From Rhynchonema sp. JSB1_4 (taxonomy: Eukaryota; Nematoda; Chromadorea; Monhysterida; Xyalidae): a stretch of 64,000 bases of DNA. The notes under the pieces are model-generated. The model ran no database searches, had not been told where the DNA came from, and saw only the letters and a program-made list of their open reading frames with translations. Each line of letters begins with the position of its first letter. The first letter of the stretch is position 1. Location of the stretch: NCBI GenBank assembly GCA_030248065.1, contig JASAMV010002842.1, positions 1 to 64,000 of the forward strand, written 5' to 3'. The translations under genes and the position numbers were made by a program. Of the stretch, positions 36,736-48,060 are shown in pieces.

Positions 36736-39700
36736 GGTGGTGCCAACATATGGAAAGCATAAATCAGCCGACAGTGAAAACTCAGCCACAGGAAAAGTAA
36801 TTACATGAACTCATTTGAAAAGCCAGACGTCCCGTGCGAGCAGACCATTGTACTTGTCCAACAACATGGCACCAGAGTGCACAACAAACGTTCATTAGCT
36901 CAAGGCCCCTACCAGCACAAAGACAACTCATCTCAACTACTGTACAGTAGACCTATTCTCTTGGATACTGCTTAGGGTTCATTAGGTGTATGTACAGTAG
37001 CTTCATGGAAGATCCATGCTTTAATATCGGCTGAACTGAGCTGATAATTTTTGGTGGGAATTCAGTTACCATGACGGGGCAATTTGGCAAGTACACGGTG
37101 GGCGGCAATTGTGTAGGTACGACATGTACGAAGACAGTGCTGAAAGTTGTTTTGCATGACTTGTATGACCCAGCGTTATCTGACGCTGCCTCATGGGATC
37201 AACAATCGACTACATTGAGCGCCTGCTACGCCTATCAAACAAAGTAAGACGCTTGGGCCGAGAAATTTGCAGCCCGGTATCAACTTCATGTGACGTCACT
37301 GGTTTTCCGGCTTCCCGAACGGGAACACACTATTAGGCACCGTTCGTGATATAAGCCATTGCAGGTCGGCTGCATATGGGCTTAACGACATCGGCACAGC
37401 AAATCGAGTGTTTCCACAGCCCAGAGCTCTCAACACCAAAATGATTCTTCTCCACCTGGCACCCATCTTTTACCAGCTGTAAAGCCTTCAGTCATCCATC
37501 TGTACGTTGACTATCTGATGCCGTACTTTGAACGTACCAGACATGCTATCATAACCGAACCACTTTGCCCCGCCCTGTCCCGTGACCATACAGCACGAAC
37601 ACCCAACTGCGCTTTAGTGGGTGTGCTGTGCATGACTGTGCTAAAAGGACAAGCAGACGCGCATTCTTTGATCCAAAAAACTGCAGACAGACAGAGACAA
37701 GTTCTTACATATATACCAACAGCTTTGAACTGTGGAAGAAAGCACAGCTCCAGCTGCAATAGCGAGCCGGAAACAAACACCAAACGAGGCGAGCGTGCAA
37801 CCAATTCGGGGTGATATGCACGCACTGGACTCCGGATGTGCGCAAGCTTTTTGACAAGCTCGCGCCATATCTGAGCCTTTCACGCAAATGCGCTTTTAGT
37901 TTGTGCACTGACACGTATACAAACTGAACTTCAGCCCTATAATTCGAATCCAAAACAACTGAAAGGGCATGAATACAAACATTTACCATTTGTGTGAGAG
38001 TACGGATTGAAACAGAGCCGGAAAATGTTCCTTGACACGCACTTACACGGACGACACCTATGTACCTCTTTTGGCCTGTTTCTAAAAAAATCAAGCTTTA
38101 TTCCAACACAGGCGTGGGATATTTTTACCTGGAGTTTGTGTGCCAACACCACTGTCAACCCCAGCTGCGTGCTGCACTATACCCCAAATATTCATTTTTT
38201 TAGCTTTCGGTTACTATTGACAACAAGATCATGTGCATGTTCATAACAGAATGCGATGGCGCCGGGAACTCGATTTTGATGCTTGTTTGAACCCGCGGGA
38301 AGCTTGCATTCTGTTGCTATTCTCAATGTTGTTTCAAAAAACACCCACGTTTTATTTTAATAATGGCACTTCTTAAGACATGCTTCGTCCAGCTCCAGTG
38401 TCTTGTGGAAGTACATACATGCAGGCTTGGAATGGGAAATGACTGCTTATGTACATACTTCTGTTCAATTAACCTCTAACTTTCACCTAAACAGGCTTAT
38501 AAAACGACCGCAGCATGGCGCCTTCTTTTCAATAAAACCCAACGATTTTCGCTCTGATATACCAATTGAATTGTCGCGTGCCGTCTTTAAACAACTGAAC
38601 AGATTTTTAGCACAAAACTGCGTGACATGCGGAACACAGTGACAGCACATCAAAACCTGTTCTGTGTTAAAACAAATAAGTGTGGCAACAGCATTTTAAG
38701 TTTCCGTAATTATTTACAACGATCAAAATTAAACAATGTCAGCAGAAGGCCGACGGCTGGCGGTAACATAAAAATGAACGAAAATTGATGCGAATTAATT
38801 TGTTTTTACAGTATATAATTTTACGTTCAGCAAGAGGCGCCGCGTTGGCCCGACCACCAGGCGACGGAGTGAAGAAATATAAACGACCTACTGCATGTCC
38901 TAATGTATAGTGGTGCACGTTAGCGAAACTATATGTACATGTACGACGTGTGTGGTTTGGTGACAGTCGGTTGTGTTCTGCATCCCGTGCGAACGGCAAA
39001 CGTTCCTCGCAAGGATTCGTTGCACAAAGTTTCGTTACAGTTCCGCTTCACTTTGGCTCTGTCGGTTTGGCTTATACGTACTGTATGTCCGACGCAACAA
39101 TCTGAGCACTAACATTTTGGTTGACTTGGGGTGCAAATCGTCGAACAAGTAGGGTGTAGTTCTCCTGACCAGTGGCACTACACTGTTTTGCTTTGCCACG
39201 GTTGATTGTAGTGAATTGAGAATGCACCGGCGGATGGCTGTTAGGTACGTATGTACATGTCTAGCCTGCGTCTGCGGTGAGCCACCAAGCACAAAAGCCG
39301 TCGTTGTGGAGCAGCGCAGTCGACTGCAGTCGCATGTACGCAGTTGTTGCAGTCGGTTGGAGTATGTACTTTAGTGTTAAACATATCGGTCCAGTGGGTT
39401 CGCAGTCAACGATGGAGCAAAAGGTACTGCCACTATGGCCATACCGTATGTATTACCTACATTGCTGAAAAAATGAATTTCGCAATCGCACGCGATGCTG
39501 AACTCATGGTAAGCGTTTGTGACAGCGAACAAAACATCATGCCGCTTCACTAATCAATGTAGAGCACACGCGGTTGTTGTGCTTCATAAATTCGGCGATT
39601 TCCAGCACGTCAGAGTTTTAGGAGGTCACTTTTTGTGCTGATTCGTTGACAAAACGCTGTCATGTGTTTGCAGATCAATTCAGTTGTCCACAACGCGTCG

Positions 39701-39798
39701 TCAAACTGAGTCAATCTATTTTCATAACTTTTCTGTGCAATTGCCTCAACACTTGAGCGAGTACAATACGTTACACACTAGTGCTTTTGGAAACAAAA
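36736..39798. other. 3 kb without a recognised gene
   Basis: Several frames of 80-130 codons occur on both strands around 37511-38160, but none has a recognisable motif. The promoter of the secreted-protein gene starting at 39799 should lie in the right part; no core element is identifiable by eye. Confidence 0.35.
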
Positions 39799-42736
39799 AT
39801 GTTATGGTGCTATGTTGGTCTGTGGCTTCTAGCTGTGGCCGGAGGTTAGTTTTTATCAGGTCCTTGACATTATTCTAGGAATTAGCGGGCATTTAATAAG
39901 TACATGAAATACACCTCTTTCTAGCCAACAGTCAACTATCGTCACTTTTCGACACTGATCTCCCACAGATGCACAACGGCCGATACAGACGGCAGTAAGT
40001 GAAACATCAGATCTGCGCAGTATGAGGACTATAGTCTTTCCTTATTATTTGGCCCAAACACTGACTCAGCGTGCGATCCAGTTGCTCCTAGCTAATGTCG
40101 AAATTGTGCGATTCACCTTCAAAATACAAAGAAAGAGAAATCAGACGTTCACGCCACGTACATGTATGTACATATAAGAAGCCGGCACACAAAACAATGT
40201 TTCAGGCTTCTGGTGACGTTGGCAGCGTGCATGTCACGTGTAATTTCTCTTTCTTTGCATTTTCAAGGGGAGTCGTGAACTTTTGACCTCAGCTAGGAAT
40301 TGGCTTACAACGTTGACACGGCTTCCTTTGACTCGCATAAGTAGGAAATACTATACATACTGTATGGGGCAGAGTATTTTACAGAGCCAACGACGAGCAT
40401 TACGGCATCGTGTGCGCTTCGAGAGATTGTTTCGCGGGCGAATTGATTGAAAGATTCGGACACAACGGCACATTGGACTTTCTCGGTGGATTATTCAAAT
40501 TGACATTCAACCATCCGTGGGCAAGAGGCCACATCACACTTGGCACGCTGTTTGAACCGACCAATTTCAGCGTGTTTTGTGGGTAGGTGGGAAACTAAGT
40601 GGGAGGTTTAAACAATAACAAATTCCTGTGGTTATTAATCTGGTTATCAAGAAGCCTTAAAATAAGTAGTCACGTGCAGCATAACAATTGGCTTCAATTC
40701 ACTGCATAACCAAAACACACACGCTAGAACCTTTGTTCTACCGTAATTTTCGTCTACAGCCCTCCCCGAATAGTGCTCCATGGGGCTCAATTTGGAAGAT
40801 TTTCCAAATACAGTGCATGGGACTCTATTTGGAATTTACATTTCTCTCCTTCCGTATCGGATTTTCTACCGAAAGTGGTTGTTTTTTCTGAACAAATTGG
40901 CTGTTTTCTTCGCCAAGGCCAAGGTAAACAGTACCTACAGTACAAAGCCTGTATTTTCTTCACCAAGCCTATACTTACAGTATGTTTTCCGCTGTTTTTA
41001 TGAGCATGTGTGGTTTACTTATAAATTTATGTATATAAAGTCCTGACCCAAAATAACATGAATTGAGAATTTCATTACAGATTGGTATCTTGAGGACTTC
41101 CAACTAGAGCCCCGGGGCTCTAGACGGAACATTCCGGTGGTACATACAATCGTGCCCACCTTAGCACGGCTTCGCCTACGTACACACCTGATAGTACATC
41201 TTGAACTCAAGAGAATAGACCGTAGTGGTTCAAAGGGCAATGTAAACAATAAAATGTCAGCTTGCAACAAGAACATAAGGCCGCGCGAGTGAATGCTTGC
41301 AGAGCCTACGCTACAGCCGAGACTTGCCTCTACAACTGCCCATCCTCCTTTATCGGTCAACTGCTGCGCACGGGCTTGAAGGGATTGCGCTACATGTGCA
41401 TTGATCACAGAGAAGGTTGGCACACTGGCAGTTTTTAATTAAGAAAATTGAATTCGCAATTTGAATGCCACCACCCGCTGCAGTATACATACAGTATGTA
41501 CTGTATGTAGCTGTATGACTGTGGAAAGAATGAAAGATAGCACGCGACTATGACTGACGTCGCTACATTACAGAACATAAGATATATCATGTCTGTTTAT
41601 CTGTGGCTGTCAGATGAAAGCGCACAAGCTAAAATGGTTTGCAAAAAATGTTCACAGAGCTCACTTGAAAATCAAGCACCAATTCCGCTAAAGTGAGAAG
41701 TGTAACACATGGAGAAAATTTTGCGACCTTCTTGCCTTTTTGAAACCCGGACAGGGCGAGGAACGCCACTACAGTTCCGGGTGCAATTCTAGGCTGAAAG
41801 TTGAAGTCGCGTGCACGCGCGTGCACGCGGCGTGCACGCGCGTGCACGCCACTTCCTAGTGCAAAAACATAGGGAGCGCACGCCAGCGCACGCGCAAAAC
41901 TTCGCGTGCACGTGCGTGCACGCGCGTGCACGCGAAGTTGCTTCGACTTTTGCCTATACTTTGCACTGTTTCGCACGCGCGTGCACGCGCGTGCACGCGA
42001 CTTCAACTTTCAGCCTAGAATTGCACCCGGTACTGTATTTTTTTGTTCGTATCCTTCAGAGGCAGCATCGCATTTGGTCTGCTATCAATTGCAACTGGAC
42101 GCGGCACAAGCAGAGTGCAAACGGACCTGTCCGAGCCGACAGCGATACAAGAATGATTATGTGGCACAGTGCATGTACGTGTATACGGTATATGTGGGGC
42201 AAGGTCGTCCAGGACACAGCATGCGCTTTCGCACTGTGAAAAACTTTCATCTGCTGCCGTCTATATCTTTCGCTTATCTCGAAAGATATCTACTGTATCT
42301 GTGCCCAACGCACACGTGCTCAGAAACACTTGCTGCTGCAAGACGAAAGAATGTGTACTGGACGCGAATGAAACAAGATCTGGAAATTTGGTGTAAAGAA
42401 TTAGATTCGGTAATATCTGGTACTGAAGCCGTTTTGCATTTCGGGTCACGTCTATGTACACATGGTAGAAGTTCAGCACGTTATACGGAGCATGTACTTC
42501 GGATCATTAATCTTTGGTAACCTGATCAGGGAAAGGTGTGACCCAATAATCACTTCAGTCGTGGTGGCTGTCTACAACGATGTCTGGTCAAGGTGCTCAG
42601 ACGCGATTGTCCCAAAGATCCACGTGCGGGACCATTCTATCGCGAAATGACTACGTTCATGGTTCGCAAAATGCTGGACTTGCTGAAACACGTCGACGCA
42701 CGCGCCCCCGATGAATGTTTGGAGCTGTTCTGGTGA
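39799..42736 (+). CDS. Secreted cysteine-rich protein, CPG4 (chondroitin proteoglycan 4)-like
   Basis: Exons 39799-39844, 39925-39994, 40373-40582, 41303-41415, 42060-42174 and 42559-42736 join in phase to 243 residues. The start MLWCYVGLWLLAVAG is a signal peptide. The mature part has paired cysteines: CASRDC, TCLYNCPSSF, LKGLRYMCIDHRE, CYQLQLDAAQAECKRTCP, GGCLQRCLVKVLRRDCP and a terminal APDECLELFW. The order C-x3-C, GLRYMC, CxxxC, CLxxCL and a closing Cys near the C terminus fits the nematode CPG4 domain, a secreted family named for eggshell or extracellular-matrix chondroitin core proteins. I see no long Ser-Gly tract, so glycosaminoglycan attachment is not supported here. AATAAA follows 160 bp after the stop. 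The last intron but one ends just after a MITE (41772-42035). Confidence 0.75.
41772..42035. mobile_element. Tc1/mariner-type MITE, TA target, Z-DNA-prone core
   Basis: The 264-bp element starts CAGTTCCGGGTGCAATTCTA and ends in the reverse complement of CAGTACCGGGTGCAATTCTA, with TA on both sides (41770-41771, 42036-42037). CAGT ends and a TA duplication fit Tc1/mariner MITEs. The core is dominated by alternating GTGCACGCGC blocks in both orientations. It lies in an intron, 24 bp before the acceptor of the next coding exon. Confidence 0.85.
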
Positions 42737-42895
42737 AAACATGTTGTGCATTTGGCATTTCAACACCAATTAAGTCGTTCTTGCTGTATATTGTTGTATA
42801 AACTGCCTGCTATGTATGTAGGAATCGAGTGACCCCAATTATACCTCATCAACTGTGGCATGGGAACTCAGGATTTTGAAATTAAATGTCTTTTC

Positions 42896-42901
42896 AATAA
42901 A
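42896..42901 (+). promoter_or_regulatory. Polyadenylation signal AATAAA
   Basis: The canonical hexamer lies 160 bp beyond the stop codon of the CPG4-like gene, in the expected orientation. Confidence 0.6.
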
Positions 42902-43839
42902 AGTTCGACGAGTGCGGTTTAGTTCTGTTTTACAAAAGGTAAAAATGAAATGCGCAGCGCATTTTCAATTGTTGTAAGGGGAAAATGTTGGTCTGGCGCC
43001 GGAAACAGGCACGAATCGAGGCATGCTCATAAGCGTTCGTTCATACGAATATGTGCTTCAACGACTTTATTTATTCATGGTACTATCGTGACGACCACAA
43101 TATGGTTCTTTTGTTATATTTTCTCTCTTTTGGCAAAATTTGTGGCCTAGCAGGAAGTACTTTTTGGAATTTGTATTATTGTCGAAATTTTCTTTTGAGC
43201 AAATCCACAGTGGAAGCGTCTTGTATCGTCATTTTACATCTGAGCACCCACTCCGAGAACCATATTCAGCCGTTGTTTGCGTCAGCAAGCATTTTTCTCG
43301 TTCTCGTTCACACACAATGGATGCGTTTGCGAATTTGCGCGTTTGCGCGTCAGCACGTAGTTTTGAAGTACAACCATAGGTTGACGCGCAAACGAGCATG
43401 CATTGTAAATTCGGCCTTAACATCTCTATCAGGGTTGGATTTAAAAAGTAAAGAAATTTTGAAAAAAGCTGGCTACTTTTTCGGTTTTTAAAAGTTATAA
43501 AAGTTAGCCCACTTTTTTATTATTTTTCTTTGACCGCTTTTTTCAATTATTTCCCCTATTCGTGGTGAAAAAGGCATGTTTTTGTGTACGTCTCTCCTGG
43601 TTTTTGTCGAAAAATTGCCGGCGGCGCTTGTAGCTTAAAGAGTCTCCGCCGTATATATGCGACCAAAACCAATCTCAGTAAAACTTAGCACGGTATTATA
43701 ACTGGGCTTGGTCCAAAACACTCACGGCCAAGAATAACTTTTCCCATATCAGCTTCTTGTCTGAGCCCGGTGGGCTGAAAGGTAAAAAATTTGACCCTAG
43801 CGCCGCACCTTGAAATTAAAATATCGATCTGTTTCGCAC
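42902..43839. other. No gene recognised; repeat fragment
   Basis: A block at about 43240-43385 (CACTCCGAGAACCAT, GTTTGCGAATTTGCGCGTTT) resembles 23960-24190, so it is a solo fragment of that element family. No coding structure is supported. Confidence 0.4.
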
Positions 43840-43841
43840 TA

Positions 43842-44759
43842 GGATCAAAGTGCCAAGGCAGTGTCGTACTTTGAGCTGGCCTTCAAGTTTCGACGCTATA
43901 ATGGGAGAAAACAAGCATTGACCTCTCTCTTTGATGCTACAAATGGGCAAAACAAAGCTGGACGGACGTCCAGCAGTGCTGTCAAAGTACTGGGCGCCCC
44001 GGCGCGGCGGGCTAGCCAACACATACCTGAAACCATTGCAGAAACCATCTTATGAAACTGATTGTTCGCTTAATGTGTCCGTTGCTTGGAATCAAACTCA
44101 GTTTCGTTTCGTATGGACTCAGACACAACGGTTTCGTTTCATATAGACCCAATGTGTTTTATTTCGACTCAGTTACTTTAGTTTTGACCCTGGCTCAGTT
44201 TCAAAAAAAACTGAATCTGGTGTCCAAACGAAAATTTCGTGTTTGTTGGACTGGGTTTGTTTTCTTCGGGCTCAAGTTCAACCTCAGTATGGACTCATGC
44301 GCAGTTTTGTCCCTCTGTCCCATTTTGGCAGACTCAGGTTCGTTTGTTTCTGGACTGAGTTTCACTTTGTTTAAACACAGGCAACTCAATTTCGACTCGT
44401 TCAAGCTGAATGTTGTTTCGCCTTCGACGCAAACGCAATTTTATTTCCACCAGACTCTGCTCAGCCTCGATAGGGTCACACCTAGTGTCGTTTCATTTGG
44501 ACTGAGACACCAGTTGGCTTCCCTTGGACTCAGATTTTTTCAGTTTCATACAGTGGTTTCTGCAATGGTTTCAGGTATGTGTTGGCTAGCCCGCCGCGCC
44601 GGGGCGCCCAGTACTTTGACAGCACTGCTGGACGTCCGTCCAGCCTTGTTTTGCCCATTTGTAGCATCAAAGAGAGAGGTCAATGCTTGTTTTCTCCCAT
44701 TATAGCGTCGAAACTTGAAGGCCAGCTCAAAGTACGACACTGCCTTGGCACTTTGATCC
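43842..44759. mobile_element. Long-TIR element with TA target, near-identical arms
   Basis: The 918-bp element starts GGATCAAAGTGCCAAGGCAG and ends with its reverse complement, flanked by TA (43840-43841, 44760-44761). The inverted arms of about 210 bp (43842-44050 and 44551-44759) are nearly identical, so the insertion or a conversion event is recent. The 500-bp centre is a degenerate run of GACTCAG and TTTCGTTT motifs without coding sequence. Each arm translates to the same 60-odd residues, but only because the arms are identical. Confidence 0.85.
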
Positions 44760-45029
44760 TAGTTTTTACCCTTTTAACGGCATTGGCTGACTACTATATT
44801 TCACTGTGATCGCTGAAATTATTTCCTATTTTTGCTGAATTTTGCCTAATATTTGCGGTCGACTAATTTGCAGGTTTGATTAAAAATGAATAAAATAATC
44901 AATTCTGCTAGTGACGAATTTGTGGTAAAAGCCTCAGTGATAAAAAAATTTATGGCAAAACACACACGATATAACGTCTATGTCACGCTTCCCTTCACGT
45001 CTATAAAACTAGCCAACAGCAAAGAGCCC

Positions 45030-45528
45030 TGGTGCTGTAGTAGCCGGTCTTTTGCTTCTACAACATTCCCAGTCAAATATAGTAACCGGCAGCAAACCGT
45101 TTTGCTGCTGTGGTATCTGCAGTTAAATATAGTAGCCGGCAGCGAAACGCTTTGCGGCTCCAGCATCAAATGTAGTAGCCGGCAGCGAACCGTTTTGCTG
45201 CTGTGGAGGTAACTGCATCTGAGTGTTGTCGGCTCACTCAGGCGATGCGTTGCATCGCCTTCGGGCGCCCTTCTAAGGTCACTTCGTCGAATGGTAGTAT
45301 TGTCGACCACGCAATCGAATAGTCATATAGTAACCGGCACAGAAAGTATGTTTTGCTGCTGTAATGCTGCTGTAATATCCCCAGTCAAGTATAGTACCTG
45401 GCACAGAAAGTATGTTTTGCTGCTGTAATGCTGCTGTAATATCCCAAGTCAAGTATAGTACCTGGCATAGAAAGTATGTTTTGGTGCTGTAATGCTGCTG
45501 TAATATCCCCAGTCAAGTATAGTAACTG
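45030..45528 (+). repeat. Diverged leader of the satellite array
   Basis: Degenerate units contain AGTAGCCGGCAGCGAA and GTTTTGCTGCTGTGG. Three longer units of about 64 bp (CACAGAAAGTATGTTTTGCT, GCTGCTGTAATATCC, AGTATAGTACCTGG) follow at 45335-45528. They show the same core motif as the main array but are clearly older. Confidence 0.8.
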
Positions 45529-46615
45529 GCAGCGAAATGTTTTGCTGCAGCAGCATCCTCAGTCAAGTATAGTGACTGGCAGCGAAATGTTTTGCTGCAG
45601 CAGCATCCTCAGTCAAGTATAGTGACTGGCAGCGAAATGTTTTGCTGCAGCAGCATCCTCAGTCAGTATAGCGACTGGCAGCGAAATGTTGTGCTGCAGC
45701 AACATCCTCAGTCAAGTATAGCGACTGGCAGCGAAATCTTGTGCTGCAGCAGCATCCTCAGTCAAGTATAGTGACTGGCAGCGAAATGTTTTCCTGTAGC
45801 AGCATCCTCAGTCAAGTATAGTGACTGGCAGCGAAATGTTTTGCTGCAGCAGCATCCTCAGTCAAGTATAGTGACTGGCAGCGAAATGTTTTGCTGCAGC
45901 AGCATCCTCAGTCAAGTATAGTGACTGGCAGCGAAATGTTTTGCTGCAGCAGCATCCTCAGTCAAGTATAGTGACTGGCAGCGAAATGTTTTGCTGCAGC
46001 AGCATCCTCAGTCAAGTATAGTGACTGGCAGCGAAATGTTTTGCTGCAGCAGCATCCTCAGTCAAGTATAGTGACTGGCAGCGAAATGTTTTGCTGCAGC
46101 AGCATCCTCAGTCAGTATAGCGACTGGCAGCGAAATGTTGTGCTGCAGCAACATCCTCAGTCAAGTATAGCGACTGGCAGCGAAATCTTGTGCTGCAGCA
46201 GCATCCTCAGTCAAGTATAGTGACTGGCAGCGAAATGTTTTCCTGTAGCAGCATCCTCAGTCAAGTATAGTGACTGGCAGCGAAATGTTTTGCTGCAGCA
46301 GCATCCTCAGTCAAGTATAGTGACTGGCAGCGAAATGTTTTGCTGCAGCAGCATCCTCAGTCAAGTATAGTGACTGGCAGCGAAATGTTTTGCTGCAGCA
46401 GCATCCTCAGTCAAGTATAGTGACTGGCAGCGAAATGTTTTGCTGCAGCAGCATCCTCAGTCAAGTATAGTGACTGGCAGCGAAATGTTTTGCTGCAGCA
46501 GCATCTTCAGTCAAGTATAGTGACTGGCAGCGAAATGTTTTGCTGCAGCAGCATCCTCAGTCAAGTATAGTGACTGGCAGCGAAATGTTTCGCTGTAGCA
46601 GCATCCTCAGTCAAG
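45529..46615 (+). repeat. 50-bp satellite, about 22 copies with higher-order structure
   Basis: The unit runs from AGTCAAGTATAGTGACTGGC through AGCGAAATGTTTTGCTGCAG to CAGCATCCTC. A distinctive trio of variants (AGTCAGTATAGCG, then GAAATCTTGTGC, then GTTTTCCTGTAGC) occurs at 45661 and again at 46110, exactly 449 bp apart. That equals nine units, one of them 49 bp. The array therefore grew by duplication of multi-unit blocks. Confidence 0.95.
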
Positions 46616-46867
46616 TAGGTCGCCGCCCCCGGCTGGTACATGCTATTTTTGGCTCAAAATCGTATAAAATCGATATTTTTCACTCCAAATAATCAAAAAA
46701 TCGCGCGCTGCGCGAGAAATGAGCGTTTTACAGTCATTTTCATCTAAATTCAGCCATAAGAAAATTTTGTCCCCCCTAGCTCGGCCGGTACAGCAGGTAG
46801 GTTGATTGCAGGCCTTTCTGGTGGTACAGTAGGTTGATTGCACGCATGGGTAGCCACACCACTGGAC

Positions 46868-46975
46868 AATACTGATCACTTACTTGCTGAATCCGTCAGA
46901 AATTTTAGTATTTTTGACAAAAACAACCTACTTTTTCAGTAAAATAAGTCACTTCAGAAGCTTCGGGCCGGGGTG
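46868..46975. repeat. Repeat copy serving as empty site for the 58.3-kb insertion
   Basis: Its reverse complement matches 58200-58328, with shared blocks AAAATACTAAAATTTCTGAC, GGATTC and CTTCTGAAGTGACTT. Where the other copy carries the 58329-62365 element, this one reads straight through (ATCAGTATTGTC in reverse complement). Confidence 0.7.
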
Positions 46976-48060
46976 CCCGGCCCGGCCCGGCCCGACCCTC
47001 CAAATCTCCGGCCCGGCCCGGCCCGGCCCGAGCCAAAAGCCCAAATTGAGGTCGGGCCTGCCCGATTGCGACCTCTGCCCACCCAAAAAGCCCCCCCCCC
47101 CAAAAAAAAAATCCCCAGAGGTCGAGCCGGGCCGCGATTTTGGGCTTTTGGTTCGGACCGACCCGGGCCGAGCCGGGCCACACCCCCTCCTAATAAATAA
47201 ATGGGGTCAGTGAATCAGCCCCCCCCAAATGCAGCCCCCCTAAATGAGGTCGCAATCGGGCCGGCCGCGCCGGGGCAGGCCGGGCCGGGCCGGGCCCCCT
47301 CCTAAATGGGGTCAGTGAATCACCCCCCCCAAAAGCCCCCCCCACCAAATACAGCCCTCTAAATCAGGTCGCAATCGGTCCAACCGGGCCGGGCCCCTCC
47401 TCACTGAATAACCCCCCAAATATAGCCCTCCCAAAATGCAGACCGTCCAGAGGTCGCAATCGGGCCGGCCGGGCCGCGATTTCGGGCGTTTAGTTCTGGC
47501 CGGGCCGGGCCGGGACGGAGATCTTGAGGATTAGGCCGGACCGAGCTGCCCCCCTCCTAAATGGGGTCAGTGAATCACCCCCCCCCCCCCCCACATCAAG
47601 CCCCCCCCACCAAATACAGCCCCCTAAATCAGGTCGCAATCGGGCCAACCGGGCCGGGCCCCCTCCTCACTGAATCACACCCCAAATATAACCCCCCAAA
47701 ATGCAGACCGCCCAGAATAAACCCCCCAAACCTCAAAAAACCCAACCAAAAACAAAGCAAGCCAACCTCTCCAACCTGTATTCTTGCATCCGCGATTTTG
47801 GGCCTTTGGTTCGGGCCGGGCCGGGCCGGAGATTTGGAGGACCGCGCCGGGCAGCATCCCCCCTCCTAAATAAAATGAGGGTCAGTGACCCCCCAATAAT
47901 CCCCCAAATACAGCCCCAAATGGGGTCCATGCAGAGGTCCTAATCGGGGCGGCCGGGCCGGGCCGCGATTTTGCGCTTTTGATTCGGGCCGGGCCGGGCC
48001 AGCGTTTTTGAAGATAGTGCCGGGCCGGGCCGGCCCGGAGATTTGGGAGCACGGGCCGGC
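46976..48060. repeat. GC-rich GGGCCGGGCC / GGGGTCAGTGAATC repeat field
   Basis: Irregular tandem runs of GGCCCGGCCC and CGGGCCGGGC mix with copies of AATGGGGTCAGTGAATCA followed by C-runs and AAATACAGCCCCC. The motif set is shared with 34390-34835 and 57705-58150. Open frames here are compositional. Confidence 0.8.

Noticed and set aside
43861..44740. Identical 64-codon frames on opposite strands
   Set aside because: They are mirror translations of the inverted arms of the TA element, not genes.
45529..46615. CRISPR array
   Set aside because: Contiguous 50-bp units without spacers in a eukaryotic genome; it is a satellite.
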